Assembly (NCBI RefSeq): GCF_013522725.1
Contig: NZ_JAAMRF010000004.1
Coordinates: forward strand, 248,001-312,000
Direction: 5' to 3'
Length of the DNA stretch: 64,000 bases
From: Stutzerimonas azotifigens
Lineage (GTDB): Bacteria; Pseudomonadota; Gammaproteobacteria; Pseudomonadales; Pseudomonadaceae
Part shown: positions 39,887 to 47,392 of the stretch, piece after piece
Layout of the letters: each line of letters opens with the position of its first letter
Numbering within the stretch: the stretch's first letter is position 1
Made by a program: the position numbers and the translations under genes
Notes under the pieces: model-generated
Told to the model about the DNA's origin: nothing
The model's database searches: none
The model's input: the letters and a program-made list of their open reading frames with translations, nothing else

Positions 39887-41157
39887 TGCCCGTTCAGATC
39901 CTCGGCGCCCGCCTGATCGACCCCGCCAGCGGACGGGACGAAGTCACCGACATCTATCTGCAGGACGGCAAGGTGGTCGCCATCGGCCAAGCACCGGCGG
40001 GCTACGAGGCCGCTACCTCGATCGATGCACAGGGGCTGGTGGCTGCGCCAGGCCTGGTCGACCTCAGCGTGGCGCTGCGCGAGCCCGGTTACAGCCGCAA
40101 AGGCAACATTGCTAGCGAGACGCTGGCCGCCGCCGCTGGAGGCATCACCAGCCTCTGCTGCCCACCCTATACGCGTCCGGTGCTGGACACCCCGGCAGTG
40201 GCAGAGCTCATCCTCGACCGAGCGCGCGAGTCGGGACACGCCAAGGTCTATCCGATCGGCGCACTGACCCGTGAGCTGGCAGGCGAGCAACTGGCCGAAC
40301 TGGTCTCGCTACGCGATGCAGGCTGCGTCGCCTTCGGCAACGGGCTGCGCGAGTTCGCCAACAGTCGCAATCTGCGCCGCGCACTGGAATACGCCGCCAC
40401 CTTCGACCTCACCGTGGTCTTCCACTCCCAGGATGCCGATCTTGCCGAGGGCGGACTCGCCCATGAAGGCCCGGTCGCCAGCTTTCTCGGGTTGGCCGGC
40501 ATTCCGGAAACGGCGGAAACCCTGGCACTGGCGCGGCACCTGCTGCTGGTGGAGCAGGCGGGAGTACGTGCGCACTTCACCCAACTGACCAGCGCACGCG
40601 GCGTGCAGATGATTGCCGATGCCCAGGCGCGGGGCTTGCCGGTGACCGCCGATGTGGCGATGTACCAGTTGATCCTCACCGAAGAAGCCCTGCAGGGCTT
40701 CTCCAGCCTCTATCACGTGCAACCGCCGCTACGTAGCCGCGCGGACCGCGAGGCGCTGCGCGAGGCGGTCAAGCAGGGTGTCGTCTCGGCTATCTCCAGC
40801 CATCATCAACCCCATGAGGCAGATGCCAAGGAAGCGCCCTTCGGCGCCACCGAGCCCGGCATCAGCAGCGCAGAGATCCTCCTGCCGCTGGCCCTGACGC
40901 TGGTCCAAGACGGACTGCTCGACCTGCCGACCCTGCTTGCTCGTCTGAGCAGCGGGCCGGCCGCCGCCCTGAACCTGCCCGCGGGACAACTGTCCCAGGG
41001 CATGCCGGCCGACCTGGTGCTGTTCGACCCGACCAGCTCCACGCTGGTGGGCGAAACCTGGCTGTCGAAGGGCCGTAACTGCCCGTTCCTCGGCCATTGC
41101 CTGCCGGGCGCGGTCCGCTACACCTTGGTGGACGGCCGTATCAGCTATCGCCGCTGA
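39886..41157 (+). CDS. pyrC': Non-catalytic dihydroorotase homologue PyrC' (structural partner of aspartate transcarbamoylase)
   Basis: Amidohydrolase-fold protein of 423 residues, the length of PAO1 PyrC'. The metal-binding His-x-His motif that follows the first strand in active dihydroorotases is missing: the segment reads GLVDLSVALREPGY, so the two His are replaced by Ser61 and Ala63, while the Arg-Glu-Pro-Gly part survives. Other fold landmarks remain (AAPGLVDL, SSHHQPHEADAKEAPFG, EPGISSAEILLPLAL). The known role in Pseudomonas is to complete the PyrB dodecamer, and a separate pyrC elsewhere supplies the enzyme activity. The ATG at 39886 overlaps the pyrB stop by one base; GGAG is 8 bases upstream, and a GTG at 39883 is the alternative. 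Confidence 0.93.
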   Translation: MPVQILGARLIDPASGRDEVTDIYLQDGKVVAIGQAPAGYEAATSIDAQGLVAAPGLVDLSVALREPGYSRKGNIASETLAAAAGGITSLCCPPYTRPVLDTPAVAELILDRARESGHAKVYPIGALTRELAGEQLAELVSLRDAGCVAFGNGLREFANSRNLRRALEYAATFDLTVVFHSQDADLAEGGLAHEGPVASFLGLAGIPETAETLALARHLLLVEQAGVRAHFTQLTSARGVQMIADAQARGLPVTADVAMYQLILTEEALQGFSSLYHVQPPLRSRADREALREAVKQGVVSAISSHHQPHEADAKEAPFGATEPGISSAEILLPLALTLVQDGLLDLPTLLARLSSGPAAALNLPAGQLSQGMPADLVLFDPTSSTLVGETWLSKGRNCPFLGHCLPGAVRYTLVDGRISYRR

Positions 41158-41172
41158 TCGGATAGCCAACCT

Positions 41173-41201
41173 GCTCAGGAGCGCGCAACGCGCTCCTGAG
41201 C
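41173..41201. terminator. Bidirectional terminator between pyrC' and the TM2 gene
   Basis: GCTCAGGAGCGCG (41173-41185) and CGCGCTCCTGAGC (41189-41201) are perfect 13-base arms with a CAA loop, in the 45-base gap between two convergent stops. The T-run is weak on both sides, but position and stem length make termination likely. Confidence 0.7.
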
Positions 41202-41202
41202 T

Positions 41203-41601
41203 TCAGGTGCGCTGGGCGTTGCGAACCGAAATCTGAGTGTTGAGCGTCCAGAAGTCGTAGAGCACGCCGATGAAGAACAGGCCGCCGGTGCACAGGTAGA
41301 GGATGCCGGTGATCCACTTGCCCTGATACATCCGGTGCACCCCGAAAATCCCGAGAAAGGTCAGCAGGATCCAGCCGATGTTGTAGTCCAGAGGCCCGGC
41401 GGTGAACCGCAGGTCCGCCTCGCGATCCATCGCCGGGATCAGGAACAGGTCGATGATCCAGCCGATGAACAGCAACCCCAGCGTGAAGAACCAGATGGTG
41501 CCCGTGACAGGCTTGCCATAGTAAAAGCGGTGCGCGCCAAGAAAGCCGAATATCCAGAGCAGATAACCGATGACCTTGCTGTGGGTGTCCTGTCTTTGCA
41601 T
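41203..41601 (-). CDS. Double TM2-domain membrane protein
   Basis: Small inner-membrane protein of 132 residues made of two consecutive TM2 units. Unit 1 is GYLLWIFGFLGAHRFYYGKPVTG plus GLLFIGWIIDLFLIP. Unit 2 is ILLTFLGIFGVHRMYQGKWITG plus GGLFFIGVLYDFW. Each has the family's G-x-x-G-x-H-R-F/M-Y turn. The function of TM2 proteins is not established. AGGAGG lies 6-7 bases before the ATG at 41601. It is divergent from the radical SAM gene; the 143-base gap holds the SOS box. Confidence 0.9.
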   Translation of the reverse strand: MQRQDTHSKVIGYLLWIFGFLGAHRFYYGKPVTGTIWFFTLGLLFIGWIIDLFLIPAMDREADLRFTAGPLDYNIGWILLTFLGIFGVHRMYQGKWITGILYLCTGGLFFIGVLYDFWTLNTQISVRNAQRT

Positions 41602-41686
41602 GTGTGTCCTCCTGGAGGAAAGGGAAAAGCGACAGATCAGACCCTGCCCGGCCGTCGTCGATCCGACAAATAGGAGCCAAGTAGAC

Positions 41687-41715
41687 TTGCCCGAACGCAG
41701 GCCAGGCAAGATACT
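41687..41715 (+). promoter_or_regulatory. Promoter of the radical SAM-UdgX operon
   Basis: TTGCCC (41687-41692) and GATACT (41710-41715) match the sigma-70 boxes at four positions each and are 17 bases apart. The LexA palindrome overlaps the last bases of the -10 and the expected start of transcription, the usual geometry for repression. Confidence 0.65.
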
Positions 41716-41729
41716 GTATATAAATACAG
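41714..41729 (+). promoter_or_regulatory. LexA-binding SOS box
   Basis: CTGTATATAAATACAG is a perfect CTGT-N8-ACAG palindrome with an all A/T centre, and the flanking bases give TACTG...CAGT, near the strongest gammaproteobacterial LexA consensus. It ends 15 bases before the radical SAM start codon and overlaps the promoter -10, so the downstream pair is very probably repressed by LexA and induced by DNA damage. Confidence 0.9.
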
Positions 41730-41744
41730 TTAGCGGTCTTCGTC

Positions 41745-42956
41745 ATGGAACTCATCGACAAGCTCACGGTGCTCGCCGACGCCGCCAAGTATGACGCCTC
41801 CTGCGCCAGCAGCGGAGCACCCCGGCGCAGTTCGAAAGACCGCAATGGGCTCGGCGCAACCGATGGCACAGGAATTTGCCATAGCTTCACGCCCGACGGT
41901 CGCTGCGTCTCGCTGCTCAAGGTCCTGCTGACCAACTTCTGCCTGTACGACTGCCAGTACTGCGTGAACCGCCGCTCCAGCAACGTGCCGCGCGCCCGCT
42001 TCACGCCGGAGGAGGTGGTACGCCTGACGCTGGATTTCTACCGGCGCAACCTCGTCAGCGGCTTGTTCCTGAGCTCGGGCATCATCCGCTCGGCCGACTA
42101 CACCATGGAACAGCTGACCCGTGTCGCCAGGCTGCTACGTGAAGAGCACGAGTTTCGTGGCTACATTCATCTCAAGACGATCCCCGACGCCGCCCCGCAG
42201 CTGATCGCCGAAGCCGGGCGCTACGCGGACCGGTTGAGCGTGAACGTCGAGTTGCCCACCGAAGACGGGCTGACACGCCTGGCGCCGGAAAAGAGCGGAA
42301 GGACCATTCGCCAGGCCATGGGGCAGATCCGCCTGGGCGTCGAAGAAGCCGAGGGTGAGCGCCGCGCCCCGTCGTTCGCGCCAGCCGGCCAGAGCACGCA
42401 GATGATCATCGGCGCAGACACCACCGACGACAGCATCATCCTGCACACCGCCCAGCGCCTCTACGGCGCCTACGGCTTGAAACGCGTCTACTACTCGGCC
42501 TTTAGCCCGATCCCGCAAAGCCCGAACTCGGTGCCGCTGCAACCGCCACCGCTGTTGCGCGAACACCGCCTCTACCAGGCGGATTTCCTGCTGCGCGGTT
42601 ATGGCTTCAGGGTCAACGAACTGCTCGACGGCCCGGGCAACCTGCCCCTGGACATCGATCCGAAGCTTGCCTGGGCACTGAACCACCGCGAGCAGTTCCC
42701 CCTCGATTTGAACCGCGCCGAGCCGATGCTGATCGCGCGGGTACCCGGCATCGGCGTGCGCAATGCCAAACGGCTGGTCGAGCTGCGCCGTGAACGACGG
42801 ATTCGCTATGCCGACCTGATTCGCCTGCGTTGCGCCATGGACAAGGCCAAACCCTTCATCGTCACCCAGGACTATCGCCCCCGGGAGGCGACGCTGGAGT
42901 CGTCCGTGCTGCGCCGCCAGCTTAGTGACCAGCCGGCGCAGATGGCGCTGTGGTGA
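41745..42956 (+). CDS. Putative DNA modification/repair radical SAM protein
   Basis: Radical SAM enzyme of 403 residues belonging to the family annotated as putative DNA modification/repair radical SAM protein (TIGR03916); the reaction is unknown. The [4Fe-4S] motif Cys-x3-Cys-x2-Cys is NFCLYDCQYC (Cys66, Cys70, Cys73). Three further cysteines upstream (about 20, 45 and 54) could bind a second cluster. SVNVELPTEDGL and the YYSAFSPIPQSP segment belong to the barrel. The C-terminus has a helix-hairpin-helix, VPGIGVRNAKRLVELR (about residues 331-346), which suggests DNA contact. A LexA box lies just upstream. The next gene starts inside its stop codon (GTGA), and such co-occurrence with UdgX genes is known for this family. 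Confidence 0.92.
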   Translation: MELIDKLTVLADAAKYDASCASSGAPRRSSKDRNGLGATDGTGICHSFTPDGRCVSLLKVLLTNFCLYDCQYCVNRRSSNVPRARFTPEEVVRLTLDFYRRNLVSGLFLSSGIIRSADYTMEQLTRVARLLREEHEFRGYIHLKTIPDAAPQLIAEAGRYADRLSVNVELPTEDGLTRLAPEKSGRTIRQAMGQIRLGVEEAEGERRAPSFAPAGQSTQMIIGADTTDDSIILHTAQRLYGAYGLKRVYYSAFSPIPQSPNSVPLQPPPLLREHRLYQADFLLRGYGFRVNELLDGPGNLPLDIDPKLAWALNHREQFPLDLNRAEPMLIARVPGIGVRNAKRLVELRRERRIRYADLIRLRCAMDKAKPFIVTQDYRPREATLESSVLRRQLSDQPAQMALW

Positions 42957-44371
42957 TCAGCTCGTTCGATGACTGGCGCCAGGAGGCCAGGCGCCTGGTG
43001 CTGGCCGGCGTCGCGCCACACGAAGCGGACTGGCAGGGCAACACAGGGCTGCTTGACGGCCTGTTGGATGCGACGGGCAGCGGCGACCCACCGAGGACGC
43101 TACGCATCCCGCGCGCCCTCCCCGAACTACTGGCCAGCGCTGCGCGCTTTCGCGCCGAGGATCGCTGGGCGCTGCTGTACCGCGTACTCTGGCGCGTCGT
43201 GACAGGTGACCGAAGTGCGATTCTCGCCGGCGACAGCGACGGCAGCGAGCTGCACCGGCGCATCAAGGCGGTACGTCGCGAAGCTCATCACCTGCATGCC
43301 TTTCTGCGTTTTCGTCCCTGCCAGGCGACCGAGGTCGAGTTCATCGCCTGGCACGAGCCGGCCCATGAGGTGCTGGACCTGGGCGCGGAGCATTTCATCG
43401 GTCGCATGGGCCGGACTCGATGGGCTATCGCGACCCCTGATGGCGCAGCCTGTTTCGATGGCCACGCGCTGCACTATCGGCACCCCTGCCCGCCAGCACT
43501 GACGCGACTGGCCAAGGTGGTCGACGAGCGCGGCGATGCGCTGTGGCAGACCTACTACCAGAGCACGTTCAACCCGGCGCGACTGAACGAAAAGGCCATG
43601 CGTGGGCATATGCCGGTGCGCTTCTGGCAGCACTTGCCGGAGGCACGCCTGATCCCGCAGATGGTCAGCGAGGCCCGGGCCGGACAACAGCGCCTGGCAC
43701 AGGCTGCGGACGTCGGTGAACGCGACGGCAAGGCGGTCTTGATCGCCCGTGAGCGGGCTCAGCCCGCGCGCCCGACCACTAGCGCCCTGCAGGATTGTCA
43801 GGCCTGCGCGATCTGGCGCAACGCCACCTGCGCCGTGCCCGGCGAAGGCCCGCAGCAAGCATCGATCATGCTGATCGGCGAACAGCCCGGTGACCTCGAG
43901 GACTTGGCTGGCCGCCCCTTCGTCGGTCCGGCGGGACAGGTACTGAACGACGCATTGCTGGCAGCGGGACTCGAGCGGGACGCGCTCTACCTGACCAATG
44001 CGGTCAAGCATTTCAAATGGGAGCCCCGCGGCGGTTCCACCAGCCGAGGCGCCACGCGCCTGCACGCTACACCCAAGCCCGCCGAGATTCAGGCCTGTCG
44101 CCCCTGGCTGGACGAAGAGTTGAACCGGATACGCCCGCGGGTCGTGGTTGCGCTCGGCCGCACGGCGCTGGCGTCCGTGCTGAAAATGCATGACCCGCAG
44201 CGCATCCGCCTGGCCGATTTCGGCGGCCAGGCGATACGTCACGAGCACTTCTGGTTATTGGTGGCGCCTCACCCGGCAGCGATCCTGCGAAGCCGAGGAG
44301 ACGCCGAGGTGCGGCTCGCCGAACTGGTCGCCGCCTTGGAGCAGGCGAACCGGCTGGCGCACGAGGCTTAG
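42953..44371 (+). CDS. udgX: DUF4130 domain-UdgX fusion, uracil-DNA binding protein
   Basis: Two-domain protein of 472 residues. Residues 1-245 are the DUF4130 domain (MHAFLRFRP, FIAWHEPAHEVLDL, LWQTYYQSTFNPARLNEKAMRGHMP). From about 280 it is a family 4-like uracil-DNA glycosylase of the UdgX type: Cys282-x2-Cys285 for the iron-sulfur cluster, GEQPGDLEDLAGRPFVGPAG with Glu310, TNAVKHFKW, ATRLHATP with His371, ACRPWL with Cys382 and VAPHPAAIL. In mycobacterial UdgX a KRRIH loop places His to bond covalently to the abasic site after uracil removal. Here His and the Arg two before it are kept, but the loop is about four residues longer and lacks the K-R start. GTG at 42953 overlaps the radical SAM stop; GTG at 42950 is possible. 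Tail-to-tail overlap with pilU. Confidence 0.92.
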   Translation: MISSFDDWRQEARRLVLAGVAPHEADWQGNTGLLDGLLDATGSGDPPRTLRIPRALPELLASAARFRAEDRWALLYRVLWRVVTGDRSAILAGDSDGSELHRRIKAVRREAHHLHAFLRFRPCQATEVEFIAWHEPAHEVLDLGAEHFIGRMGRTRWAIATPDGAACFDGHALHYRHPCPPALTRLAKVVDERGDALWQTYYQSTFNPARLNEKAMRGHMPVRFWQHLPEARLIPQMVSEARAGQQRLAQAADVGERDGKAVLIARERAQPARPTTSALQDCQACAIWRNATCAVPGEGPQQASIMLIGEQPGDLEDLAGRPFVGPAGQVLNDALLAAGLERDALYLTNAVKHFKWEPRGGSTSRGATRLHATPKPAEIQACRPWLDEELNRIRPRVVVALGRTALASVLKMHDPQRIRLADFGGQAIRHEHFWLLVAPHPAAILRSRGDAEVRLAELVAALEQANRLAHEA

Positions 44372-45513
44372 CGGAAGCTGCGGCCCGGGTCCTCGTCGCT
44401 GACTTCCAGGCTCAGCCCCTGGGAGACGCTGGTCAGGTGCTCGCCGTCGGTTTCCGAACCGAGCTTGATCATCAGGCGCAGATCGTTTGCCGAGTCGGCG
44501 TAGAGCAAGGCGTCTTCATAGGTGATTTCGCCCTGTACATAAAGGTTGTACAGCGCCTGGTCGAAGGTCTGCATGCCGAGTTCGGTGGAGCGCTTCATGA
44601 GCGCCTTGAGCTCGTGGACTTCGCCTTTGCGAATCAGGTCGGCGGCCAGCGGGGTGTTGATCAACACCTCGATCACCGCTCGACGGCCCTTGCCGTCCGG
44701 GGTTGGAACCAGCTGTTGGGCGACGATGGCCTTGAGGTTCAGCGAAAGGTCCATCCACACCTGGTTCTGTCGATCGGCGGGGAAGAAGTTGATGATCCGG
44801 TCCAGCGCCTGGTTGGCGTTGTTGGCGTGCAGAGTTGCCAGGCACAGGTGGCCGGTCTCGGCGAAGGCCACGGCGTGGTCCATGGTCTCGCGGGTCCGTA
44901 CCTCGCCGATCAGGATCACGTCCGGCGCCTGACGCAGAGTGTTCTTCAGCGCCACCTCGAACGACTCGGTATCGATGCCGACTTCGCGCTGGGTGACGAT
45001 GCAGCTCTGGTGCTGGTGGATGTATTCGATCGGGTCCTCGATGGAGATGATATGCCCGCTCGAATGCTTGTTGCGGTAGCCGATCATGGACGCCAGCGAG
45101 GTCGACTTGCCGGTGCCGGTAGCGCCCACGAAGAGCACCAGCCCGCGCTTGGTCATTGCCAGCTTCTTCAGCACGTCGGGCAGCTTGAGGTCGTCGATGG
45201 TAGGGATGTTGGTCTCGATGCGACGCAGCACCATGCCTGCAAGGTTGCGCTGGTAGAAGGCACTGACGCGGAAGCGGCCGATACCGCGGGCGCTGATGGC
45301 GAAATTGCACTCGTGGTTTTCGGTGAAATCCCGACGCTGCGCCTCGTTCATCACCCCGTGCACGGTTTCACGGGTCTGCTCCGGCGACATCGCGTTCTTG
45401 GTCACGGGCATGATCTTGCCGTTGACCTTCATCGACGGCGGAACGCCAGCGGTGATGAACAGGTCGGAACCGCCCTTTTCCACCATCAGGCGCAACAGTT
45501 TTTCGAATTCCAT
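44368..45513 (-). CDS. pilU: Type IV pilus retraction ATPase accessory protein PilU
   Basis: Hexameric cytoplasmic ATPase of the PilT family that helps pilus retraction, depending on PilT. The product is 381 residues (PAO1 PilU 382). GATGTGKSTSLASMIGYRN is Walker A, ISIEDPIEYIHQHQ the Asp box, ILIGEVRTRETMDHAVAFAETGHL the Walker B and LATLHANNANQALDR the His box. The C-terminal tail after residue 340 is longer than in PilT. Encoded 71 bases downstream of pilT. Its last 4 bases overlap the end of the UdgX gene on the other strand. Confidence 0.97.
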   Translation of the reverse strand: MEFEKLLRLMVEKGGSDLFITAGVPPSMKVNGKIMPVTKNAMSPEQTRETVHGVMNEAQRRDFTENHECNFAISARGIGRFRVSAFYQRNLAGMVLRRIETNIPTIDDLKLPDVLKKLAMTKRGLVLFVGATGTGKSTSLASMIGYRNKHSSGHIISIEDPIEYIHQHQSCIVTQREVGIDTESFEVALKNTLRQAPDVILIGEVRTRETMDHAVAFAETGHLCLATLHANNANQALDRIINFFPADRQNQVWMDLSLNLKAIVAQQLVPTPDGKGRRAVIEVLINTPLAADLIRKGEVHELKALMKRSTELGMQTFDQALYNLYVQGEITYEDALLYADSANDLRLMIKLGSETDGEHLTSVSQGLSLEVSDEDPGRSFR

Positions 45514-45584
45514 CGGTGTACTCGCAATCGTCTAGCGAAACCGCCGCCGCAGCGGCAAACCCTTCGCCCGCAGGCGCGTAGGGG

Positions 45585-46619
45585 TTAGAAATTTTCCGGC
45601 GTCTTGGCCTTTTCCTTGGCACTGTCGCGGCTGATGAGCCCTTTTGCCAGCAATCCTTTGAGGCAGGCATCGAGCGTCTGCATGCCAATCGAACCGCCGG
45701 TCTGTATCGACGAGTACATCTGGGCGACCTTGTCTTCGCGGATCAGGTTTCGAATGGCCGGTGTGCCGATCATGATTTCGTGTGCCGCGACTCGCCCACC
45801 GCCGACCTTCTTGAGCAGCGTCTGCGAAATGACCGCCTGCAGCGATTCGGAAAGCATGGAGCGGACCATGGATTTTTCTTCGGCGGGAAAGACGTCGACG
45901 ACACGGTCGATGGTCTTGGCGGCCGAGGTGGTGTGCAGGGTGCCGAACACCAGGTGGCCAGTTTCCGCCGCGGTCAGTGCCAGACGGATGGTTTCCAGGT
46001 CGCGCATCTCGCCGACGAGGATGATGTCCGGGTCTTCACGCAGCGCCGAACGCAGAGCTTCGGAAAAGCCGAGGGTGTCGCGGTGCACTTCACGCTGGTT
46101 GACCAGGCACTTCTTGGACTCGTGAACGAATTCGATCGGGTCCTCGATGGTGAGGATGTGGTGGTACTTGGTGCTGTTGAGGTAGTCGAGCATCGCCGCC
46201 AGGGTGGTCGACTTGCCCGAACCGGTCGGGCCGGTGACCAGCACCAGGCCGCGCGGCACATCGGTGATCTTGCGGAACACTTCGCCCATCCCCAGGTCTT
46301 CCATGGTCAGCACCTTGGAGGGAATGGTCCGGAATACCGCGCCCGAGCCGCGGTTCTGGTTGAACGCGTTGACGCGGAAACGCGCCACACCGGGCACTTC
46401 GAAGGAGAAGTCGGTCTCGAGGAACTCTTCGTAGTCCTTGCGCTGCTTGTCGTTCATGATGTCGTAGATCAGCGCGTGCACCTGCTTGTGATCCAGCGGC
46501 GGCAGGTTGATCCGGCGCACATCGCCGTCGACGCGGATCATCGGCGGCAAGCCGGCGGAAAGGTGCAGGTCCGACGCACCCTGCTTGGCGCTGAACGCCA
46601 GCAGCTCAGTGATATCCAT
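45585..46619 (-). CDS. pilT: Type IV pilus retraction ATPase PilT
   Basis: Motor that powers pilus depolymerisation and twitching. 344 residues, the same as PAO1 PilT. VTGPTGSGKSTTLAAML is Walker A, ILTIEDPIEFVHESKKCLVNQREV the Asp box region, ILVGEMRDLETIRLALTAAETGHLVFGTLHT Walker B and His box, and AIRNLIREDKVAQMYS the C-terminal PilT signature. The ATG at 46619 begins MDITELLAFSAKQGASDLHLSAG; an in-frame TTG at 46631 is rejected. It is divergent from yggS. Confidence 0.98.
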   Translation of the reverse strand: MDITELLAFSAKQGASDLHLSAGLPPMIRVDGDVRRINLPPLDHKQVHALIYDIMNDKQRKDYEEFLETDFSFEVPGVARFRVNAFNQNRGSGAVFRTIPSKVLTMEDLGMGEVFRKITDVPRGLVLVTGPTGSGKSTTLAAMLDYLNSTKYHHILTIEDPIEFVHESKKCLVNQREVHRDTLGFSEALRSALREDPDIILVGEMRDLETIRLALTAAETGHLVFGTLHTTSAAKTIDRVVDVFPAEEKSMVRSMLSESLQAVISQTLLKKVGGGRVAAHEIMIGTPAIRNLIREDKVAQMYSSIQTGGSIGMQTLDACLKGLLAKGLISRDSAKEKAKTPENF

Positions 46620-46685
46620 GGGACTCCCCAATTACAAGCAAGCAGGTAGAATGCCGCGCAGACCATGAGGCGGCGGGCGCAGGTA

Positions 46686-47375
46686 ATGTCCACGATAGCA
46701 ACGAATATTGCAAAGGTCGGAGCGCGCATCCGTGAGGCGGCGCAAGCATCGACGCGAGAAGCAGAATCGGTGGGCCTGCTGGCGGTCAGCAAGACCCAGC
46801 CGGCCGAGGCGATCCGTGAAGCGTTCGATGCCGGCCTGAGGGACTTTGGCGAGAATTACCTGCAGGAAGCGCTGGAAAAGCAGGCGGACCTCGCCGACCT
46901 TCCCCTGCGCTGGCATTTCATCGGCCCGATCCAGTCGAACAAGACCAAGGCCATCGCCGAGCATTTCGACTGGGTGCATTCGGTCGACCGTCTCAAGATT
47001 GCCCAGCGTTTGTCCGAGCAGCGCCCCGACGCGCTCGGGCCTTTGAATATCTGCATTCAGGTCAACGTCAGCGGCGAAGCGAGCAAGTCGGGCTGCTCGC
47101 CCGAGGCGGTCGCCGCGCTGGCCGAGACGATCGCTACGCTGCCCCGCCTGCGCCTGCGCGGGCTGATGACCATCCCGGCACCTACCGAGAACCCTGTCGA
47201 ACAGCGTCAGGCCTTCGCTCGCCTGCGCCGGTTGAAGGAAACCCTGGGGGCCGACCTCGACACCCTGTCCATGGGCATGAGTCAGGATCTGGAAGCCGCC
47301 ATTGCCGAGGGCGCGACCTGGGTCCGCATCGGCACCGCCCTGTTCGGCGCCCGAGAGTACGGGCGCTCCGCATGA
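46686..47375 (+). CDS. yggS: YggS-family pyridoxal phosphate homeostasis protein
   Basis: PLP-binding single-domain TIM barrel of 229 residues that buffers cellular PLP and affects amino acid metabolism, with no known catalytic activity. Schiff-base Lys lies in LLAVSKTQPAEAIREAFDAG. FGENYLQEA, LRWHFIGPIQSNKTK, VNVSGEASKSGC, RGLMTI and LSMGMSQDLEAAI are family hallmarks. It sits ahead of proC as in most gammaproteobacteria. A TAGAAT hexamer at 46647-46652 may be its -10, without a clear -35. Confidence 0.94.
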   Translation: MSTIATNIAKVGARIREAAQASTREAESVGLLAVSKTQPAEAIREAFDAGLRDFGENYLQEALEKQADLADLPLRWHFIGPIQSNKTKAIAEHFDWVHSVDRLKIAQRLSEQRPDALGPLNICIQVNVSGEASKSGCSPEAVAALAETIATLPRLRLRGLMTIPAPTENPVEQRQAFARLRRLKETLGADLDTLSMGMSQDLEAAIAEGATWVRIGTALFGAREYGRSA

Positions 47376-47392
47376 ATAAAGGAAAGCAATCG

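Noticed and set aside
46620..46631. TTG at 46631 as the pilT start
   Set aside because: It would place the GGGGAG ribosome-binding site inside the gene. ATG at 46619 gives the exact 344-residue PilT.
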